From positions 558,001 to 622,000 of the forward strand of contig NC_064651.1 in the NCBI RefSeq assembly GCF_001723175.1: DNA of 64,000 nt. The letters run 5' to 3'. Below the pieces are notes generated by a model. The model saw only the letters and a program-made list of their open reading frames with translations. It made no database searches and had not been told where the DNA came from. Origin of the DNA: Penicillium oxalicum (Eukaryota; Ascomycota; Eurotiomycetes; Eurotiales; Aspergillaceae). The stretch's first letter is position 1. Every line of letters starts with the position of its first letter. The translations under genes and the position numbers were made by a program. Positions 58,349 to 64,000 of the stretch are shown here, one piece after another.

Positions 58349-59978
58349 TACAGCCTCCATGCTTTGGTCCTCAACAAGGCTGTTCAGTTCGATAGTATAG
58401 AACACAGATCTATAATCCTGTGACCGTCACAAGTTTCATCATTGTTGTCAATTTGAGACGTTATCAGCACGATGAATAGCACGGGGCTCTCTGTCTAGTT
58501 GGGCAACTCCTATCTAGTGCCTACTTTCCACAAAGGGGAAAAGAAGAAGATACTTGTGTTGCGTTGTAGGATAGTGACCAACCAGGCCTTGTTTGCGGAG
58601 GGGGTCCATGGAGATGATGGATGATGCATAATAATCATCACATACCCAAATGCATCGAGGCGATGCATTGCGCTCATCACAACGCCACCGGGCTGACGGG
58701 CCTTGCTGACAACCGGACTCGATGTAGGTTCTCGTGCCCGTGTGTCAGTGGGCCGAAGCGATCGAGTGGAGAGTCCAGTCACGTACTGTACAACTGTAGG
58801 ACGGTACCTCCAGATCTCGCTTCCAGAAGTTTACCCCAAATGGAACGCCTGGATGCATGCCATTGACCACGGCATTTGTCGAGTGAGAGTTCAAACTTCT
58901 CTCCTCATGACGACATGAGGGGTCTGTGGTCTGAAAAAGGGTTCCTTCCCGTCCGATACCCGCAAGGCGCCCCAGGAGATGATCGCATGCGGTCATCATC
59001 ACCTCCGGTGGCGATTTGGGATGATCTAAACTCCGAGATCTCAGCGTTCTGATGGCGGACCGATCTGGGGTCTGCGTCCGCGTCTGCTTTGTCGACGATT
59101 GCCGTGCAGGGACCCCCGGATCCATGATGATTGCTATTCTTAATCGTCTGCACTGCCTGCCAATCTCTGGACGACGACGGGTGAGAACTGTGCTGGCGGA
59201 GTGGGTGATTGACCGGGACGAGCGACGGTCGATGGAGTTATATACGAGACTCCGTCATGCGCGGGCCACATCTCGGAGGTGCGATCCGGGCGCTGCTGGT
59301 GCTCGTGCTGAATTCTTTCTACGGGACTACTGAACCAGCGCTTCCCCAAATCATGGGCGCTGACATATATATTTTCTATCTTCTTGAGTAAACTGAGACG
59401 CATGTGAAGCGCGTGTATGAAGGAATCGATATTTGGTGACTTTTCTGAAAGCTGAGCTACACAGTGCAAGGATTGACCATGTCTACTACTGTCGAGTGTA
59501 GACGGCTAAAGTACGCGCAGTTACTCCCATAGAGACACGAAAGATCAATATGGGGTGTTCTTCAATCATTGCACTATGCGAGTTCTTCAACACCTCTGTA
59601 CAAATATCAGCGCTCTCGAAATATAGACAGCAGCACGAAAGAGTACAATATTTGACCATGTACTCCACCATGACCCCGGAGGCGATGTCTGGTGCTCTGG
59701 GGGTCGATCTGATAACGGACATGAGAATCGTCTCCTTTTGATGTGACAGGATCCCGAAAAAAAAAGGTTCGCTGGACCCTCAGAATAGGCTCAACCTCTT
59801 CAGGTCTGATCAAATCCTCTTATCAAGTTCTCCTTTCTCAAGGCGCGTCGCTGCTCTGGGAGACCACGCAGGATCTAGAGACCAGACCGCCTTTGCCATC
59901 GCACGACTGCGACACGACATCCTGATCCAAAGGCAGAGAGCGCAGGGGGTCCAAAGGGGAGCAACAACAGCACGTTAA

Positions 59979-59992
59979 GGGGGGGGGGGGGG
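59979..59992. repeat. Mononucleotide G14 run
   Basis: Fourteen G on the plus strand, about 375 bp upstream of the Rab start codon. Confidence 0.9.
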
Positions 59993-60366
59993 CTAGATGG
60001 AGTTCATATCTTATGGCCATCAAATAGCATTGCCCCGTGATCGTGGCAGATTGATCTTCTCCCCTGTTTCCATCCGGAGCGTGGAATCCACATCCACGAG
60101 ACCTGTGATTGTCCCCAAACACGCCATAATCGTTTCCCCACTATGAGAACGCCTCCTCTCCTCCTGGGCGGTCGGCGCCTTCACTTTCGGGCACCCCCAA
60201 AATCCACGCCCATTCAGCACCGCGCAGATCGAAGCGTCAACGAGACACTCTCCTACTGCTCCTCCCCCTGAAATTATAGACTTGTCCTTCTAGCGTTGGT
60301 TCTTCGTCTGCGATCATTCATCTCTGGTGCTGGATTTCCAAGTCCTCGCCTCTTGGATCTGACGCC

Positions 60367-61736
60367 ATGGTGCGCCCGAGAGGTCTCTCCAGCTCCTCTT
60401 CCGTTTCCTCCGTCCCCGACCAGGATCAGGTACGACGCAATCCAGCCCGGTCTGGCTTCCGCCAGGCTTGTTGAAGAAGATCTCTTGTTTTCTCTTGGTT
60501 TTTTTTTTACTTCTGTTTGCGCTTTGGGAGGAAGACAATTTTTTCTTCGTGCATGACCTCCACGATGCATTTAATAACTCAAACTGTGGCCCATAGGAAT
60601 TGGGGAGCATGTATGATTACCTGGCCAAGGTGATTCTACTGGGTCCTAGCGGTGCAGGGAAGTAAGTCATCCCTCCTTCGGTCTGGGTCCTTGACAATTT
60701 CCAATGCTGATCCTATGGTATCCTCCTGTCATCAGATCATGCGTCCTCCATCGGTTTGTGAAGAATGAATGTACGAATCTCCCTTTTTCCATCCGTCGAC
60801 CACCAGTCCAGAGACTCTCACAGAACCCTCTTATTCTAATAACGGCGTTCGTTTGCAGGGCGCGTCCTTTCGTCTCAGACCATCGGCGTCGAATTCGCTT
60901 CGCGCATCGTCAAACTTGGCACCGGCTCGCGTCGCTGTCGCATCAAGCTTCAGCTCTGGGATACCGCCGGGACGGAACGCTTTCGATCCGTGTCTCGATC
61001 CTACTACCGTGGTGCTGCCGGTGCGATCCTCGTCTACGATGTATCTTCCTACGCCTCCTTTGCGGCACTGCCAACCTTTCTCATGGACGCGCGTGCCCTG
61101 GCATCTCCGAACCTGACCGTCCTGCTTGCTGGAAACAAAGCGGACCTGGCCGACTCCGTAGGGCCGTCATCCTCCGACTACTCCTACACGGACGACACCC
61201 ATCGTGCTCCGCCGACTCCGTCCAGCACCTCAAGCAAGCAATCGTCCTTTCCATTTGACGTGACGGGTTCGGTGCGCTCGACCTCGACAACAGCGTACTT
61301 GGGGCCCGGGACCCGAATGACCGCCTCATTTGCCGAGGGTCGCGAGGTCAGCAAGGAGGACACGGCGCGCTGGGCGGCGCAGTCGAATATCCCGGTGGCG
61401 GTGGAGATATCGGCCTTGACGGGGGAAGGCGTGGAAGAGGTCTTTCAGCGGTTGGCGCGCATCATTCTCACCAAGATCGAGCTGGGGGAGATTGATCCGG
61501 ATGATCCTCAGAGTGGGATTCAATATGGGGACGGAGGCATGTACGGAGGGCCGGGGCCCAGTGAGGCCTCGAGTATTCGAAGTCGAGCGACCTTGGATGA
61601 GAATTCCATGGCGATGCATCGGCCCTCGAGGCGGCGGGGGCGACCCGGCTCGAGTTGGAAGGGTGGCATGCGAGAGTGGGAGGATGTGTTTCGACTGAGT
61701 GGTTCGTCATCCAAGCGGAATCGGGGATGTTGTTGA
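60367..61736 (+). CDS. Rab4-like small GTPase
   Basis: Membrane-traffic GTPase of the Rab family; the Rab4-like stretch YYRGAAGAILVYD suggests a role in endosomal recycling. Exons are 60367-60429, 60597-60661, 60736-60770 and 60859-61736 (346 residues), and all junctions keep frame. P-loop GPSGAGKS lies at about residues 38-45, switch I Thr in QTIGVEF near 62, G3 as WDTAGTER at 88-95, NKAD at 147-150 and SAL at 239-241. The C-terminus ends Cys-Cys for geranylgeranylation. Oddities: Thr93 stands where nearly all Rabs have the catalytic Gln; about 60 residues rich in Ser/Thr/Pro are inserted between NKAD and the next helix (154-213); and the tail after the G domain is long (about 80 residues). 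The start codon choice rests on the first in-frame ATG before the GTACGA donor. Confidence 0.92.
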
Positions 61737-62551
61737 GACTTGCGGGTCATTTTCAAGCGGCATCTCTTTTGATCACGGGATGTCTCATCACCCGGGTTTT
61801 TTTGTCTGTGTTGCGTTTCCTCGTCTCTCTCTCTCTCTCTCTTCCTGTCCCTCCCTTTTGTTTCCTTTCCTTCCCTTTTGATTTTGCAGTGATCATCCTC
61901 CGTTTTCTTTTTTTTTCTCCCCTGTCAGTTTCGTTTCTTCCGTCATCGCACGATACCCATCGTTTTTCTCCCCTTCGTTGAATCTGTATATACAGGATGT
62001 GCGGTCACTTTGGGCCCGATACCAGTCACTGTCGACATTTGCTGGATCCTGATGTCGAGTGACTTTCCCGATTCCCCGTCTATCTTTCCTCCTACTACAC
62101 ATGCCATACGCATCTGTTTCTCGCTCGGACGCAGGAACAAGTTAATCACTAATTGAACCCCATTCTATGCAAACTATCCACCGGCAAGAGAGTTTCTAGG
62201 ATAAATCCTAGTACAGCAGGGAACTCTGTCTGGATAGAGCTTTTTCTTCGACGCATAAGGGGTTTCTCTTCACTTTGATGACTTTTACACTTTGTCACTT
62301 CCTGCTGGTATGTCATCGATCGGCATTGGAACTCATCGCTTTATCAAGCGTTGCGTACTTCGATCTACGGATTCTTAGTGTGACGCCTTTTGAAAGAAAT
62401 TTTGTTTTTTTTTAAAAAAAAAAAAACAAATCATTGTCATGAAATTGTCATATCTCGCTTCTTTTTTTCTTCATATGCAGTGTGTTCCTTTCTCCTTTTC
62501 TGTCTTTTTTGAAACCAATAAAAATAAGGGAAAAGGTCGGAGACTGGGATT
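61737..62551. other. Convergent intergenic stretch
   Basis: About 815 bp between the stop codons of the Rab and xylitol-dehydrogenase genes, which converge. It is T/C-rich near 61795-61990 with a TC run at about 61820-61842, and has T/A runs near 62400. It probably contains both 3' untranslated regions. No gene is seen. Confidence 0.6.
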
Positions 62552-63844
62552 TTAAACGTCAATTCCGGCAATCAAGGTCTTGATACCCTTGCCTTGCTTC
62601 ACATCCTTGAACGCACTCTCGGCCTCTTCAAACTTGACCGTCCCCGTAATCAACTTCTTCACATTCACGCGGCCGGTGGAGACCAGCTCCACGGCCAACT
62701 TGTAATCACCACTGCCGTACCGGAAGCTTCCCCGCAAGGTCAACTCTTTGGAGCACGCCGCCATGATGGGGAACTGAATCTCACTGCGTCCCATACCACC
62801 CTGCACGTAGGTGCCGCCGTTGCGGAGGACGTGAATACCCGTGTGCACGGAGGGTTCGGCCCCCGAGGCATCGATGGCGACGTCGGCGCCGACGCCCAGC
62901 CCGTGCTCCTGACGCATGCGCTCCGCGTTCTCCGTCGCGGCCACCTTGCCCGGTACAAAGGTCAAGGGAGTCACGTACTCCTTGGCAAAGTCCAGGCGGG
63001 ACTGCTGGATGTCGACGACAACCACCTTGGTGGCGCCAAAGGCCTTGGCCACCGCGCAGCAGAGCAGACCGACGGGACCGGCGCCAAAGACAACCACCGA
63101 TTGACCGGGGCTCACGCGGGCCTGACGGACAATGTGCACGGCCACGCTGAGCGGCTCCATGAGCGCACCTTCTTGCAGAGACATGGACTCGGGGAGCTTG
63201 TAGCAAAAGTCCTCGGGAAGGACGTAGTATTTGGCCAAGGTGCCGTCAAAGGGCGGAGTCGCGGCGAATTCCATGTTCTCACAGAGGTTGTATTTGCCGC
63301 TCTTGCAGGGTGGGCAGCGACGGCAGCAGATACCGGGTTCCATGGCGACGCGGTCGCCGACTTTGAGCGAGGTGACGGCGGAGCCAACCTGGGTGATGAC
63401 ACCGGCGGATTCGTGGCCGAGGACCATGGGCTCTTTGACGACAAAGTTGCCGATAGAGCCGTGTTCCCAGTAGTGGACCTATAGGGAGAGCGAGAGAAAA
63501 AAGAGGACCAAAAGAGTCAGAAGGCTAGGAAGACACTATGGCGAGATGCGCGGTGGGTTGATAAACCTACATCACTGCCACAGATTCCGGTATATTTCAC
63601 GTTGATGAGAACATCATGGGGATTCTTCAGCTCCGGGACGGGACGATCCTCAAATTTGACCTTGTGAATGCCCTCGAGGACAAAGGACAGATTCTGCAGA
63701 AATCAATCGGGTTTCACTGTTAGCTTGACCACGGAACTCAGCGACCACATGGTCTCTTGGTGATGGTGGGGTAGAGAGCGGGGGGTGAAACGGGCAGCGC
63801 TGTTGTGCTGAGCTACTCACCTGAGAAGTCTGGGATGAAGTCAT
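62552..63844 (-). CDS. NAD-dependent xylitol dehydrogenase (D-xylulose reductase)
   Basis: Oxidises xylitol to D-xylulose in the fungal pentose catabolic pathway, in the cytosol. Exons are 63821-63844, 63571-63693 and 62552-63478 (357 residues, the usual family length), with introns GTGAGT..CTGCAG and GTAGGT..TATAG. Catalytic-zinc ligands lie in GICGSD and GHES. The structural-zinc loop has its Cys set in CCRRCPPCKSGKYNLC. The Rossmann motif is GAGPVGLLCC, followed by VVDIQQSRLDFA, whose Asp favours NAD over NADP. A sorbitol or L-arabinitol dehydrogenase role is possible because these enzymes are close relatives; the overall match is best for xylitol dehydrogenase. Only about 155 bp of upstream DNA is in the window, so inducer or carbon-repression sites cannot be judged. 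The frame is intact. Confidence 0.93.
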
Positions 63845-64000
63845 AGTGGCGGATGGGGTGTGATAGGATGTGTGTGTGAGAGAGAGAGCGCGCGCGAGGG
63901 AGTGAGAGAGAGAGGAGAGAGAGAAAGGAAGAGGAGGGTAATCGGGGGGCAGTAGTTTGAGGATTTGTTAGGTGGTGATGAGGACAAGACAATGAGAACA
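63845..64000 (-). promoter_or_regulatory. Partial xylitol-dehydrogenase promoter
   Basis: Read on the minus strand, the 85 bases before the ATG are CT-rich, seen on the plus strand as TG, GA and GC dinucleotide runs at about 63869-63926. This fits a fungal 5' leader. In the 156 bp available I see no clear GGCTAA-type XlnR site. The promoter continues beyond the window. Confidence 0.4.

Larger units (their letters stand above)
57592..60366. other. 2.8-kb stretch between divergent genes
   Basis: No gene is recognised. It serves as upstream DNA for both the DUF7732-like gene (minus) and the Rab gene (plus). It contains the G26 run (57889-57914), a strong hairpin (58318-58348) and a G14 run (59979-59992). 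Short overlapping frames show no domain. Confidence 0.55.

Noticed and set aside
62594..63484. Plus-strand open frame of 296 codons
   Set aside because: It lies antisense to exon 3 of xylitol dehydrogenase; GC-rich codon use creates mirror frames. The translation has no family motif.

Overview
The window is nuclear DNA of a filamentous ascomycete, most likely a member of the Eurotiales (Aspergillus/Penicillium relatives). The grounds are short spliceosomal introns with GT..AG ends, CT-rich promoters, and fungal-specific families: a Clr5-domain protein, MSS51, an ankyrin-PH-ORD oxysterol-binding protein, a Cps1-type glycosyltransferase, a DUF7732-like protein and an NAD-dependent xylitol dehydrogenase. 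The order-level assignment is inference. No bacterial, viral or intact transposon gene was seen.

Twelve protein genes can be supported. From left to right: Clr5-domain DNA-binding protein (+, 2229-3379); NADPH:quinone oxidoreductase (+, 11749-12949); a co-oriented minus-strand block of MSS51 (15314-17128), oxysterol-binding protein (17737-22275), ATP12 (23112-24331) and a GT2 polysaccharide-synthase-like enzyme (27115-29871); a gene-free stretch of nearly 19 kb (29872-48784); a soluble SPRY protein with three PPxY motifs (-, 48785-49837), divergent from an uncharacterised 969-residue protein with C-terminal Cys/His clusters (+, 51212-54121); a small Ser/Thr-rich GPI-type surface protein (-, 55029-55505); a Gly/Ser-rich DUF7732-like secretory-pathway protein (-, 56615-57591); a Rab4-like GTPase (+, 60367-61736); and xylitol dehydrogenase (-, 62552-63844), convergent with the Rab gene.

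By function, two genes serve mitochondrial biogenesis (MSS51 for Cox1 synthesis, ATP12 for F1-ATPase assembly). Three concern membranes and trafficking (OSBP, the Rab, the putative Rsp5 adaptor). Three concern the cell surface or glycans (GT2, GPI protein, DUF7732). Two are soluble oxidoreductases. I see no operon-like logic or biosynthetic cluster; this is ordinary core-genome content in a gene-poor setting.

Two features are unusual. First, at least 19 uninterrupted G or C runs of 10-26 nt lie in introns and intergenic DNA and none in a coding exon. Second, four otherwise well-conserved genes (MSS51, OSBP, GT2, DUF7732) each carry one small reading-frame break. In the last three, adding back one base makes the spliced length divisible by three and restores the family sequence, so consensus errors are more likely than loss of function. 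The Rab4-like protein has Thr in place of the usual catalytic Gln and a roughly 60-residue insertion in its G domain. There are also a perfect 24-bp palindrome (4714-4737), a 14-bp-arm hairpin (58318-58348), an AT-rich island (about 9.35-11.43 kb) and a decayed AT-rich coding fragment (14590-15005). I do not see a convincing undescribed system; the G/C tracts, the gene desert and the uncharacterised 969-residue protein are the best leads.
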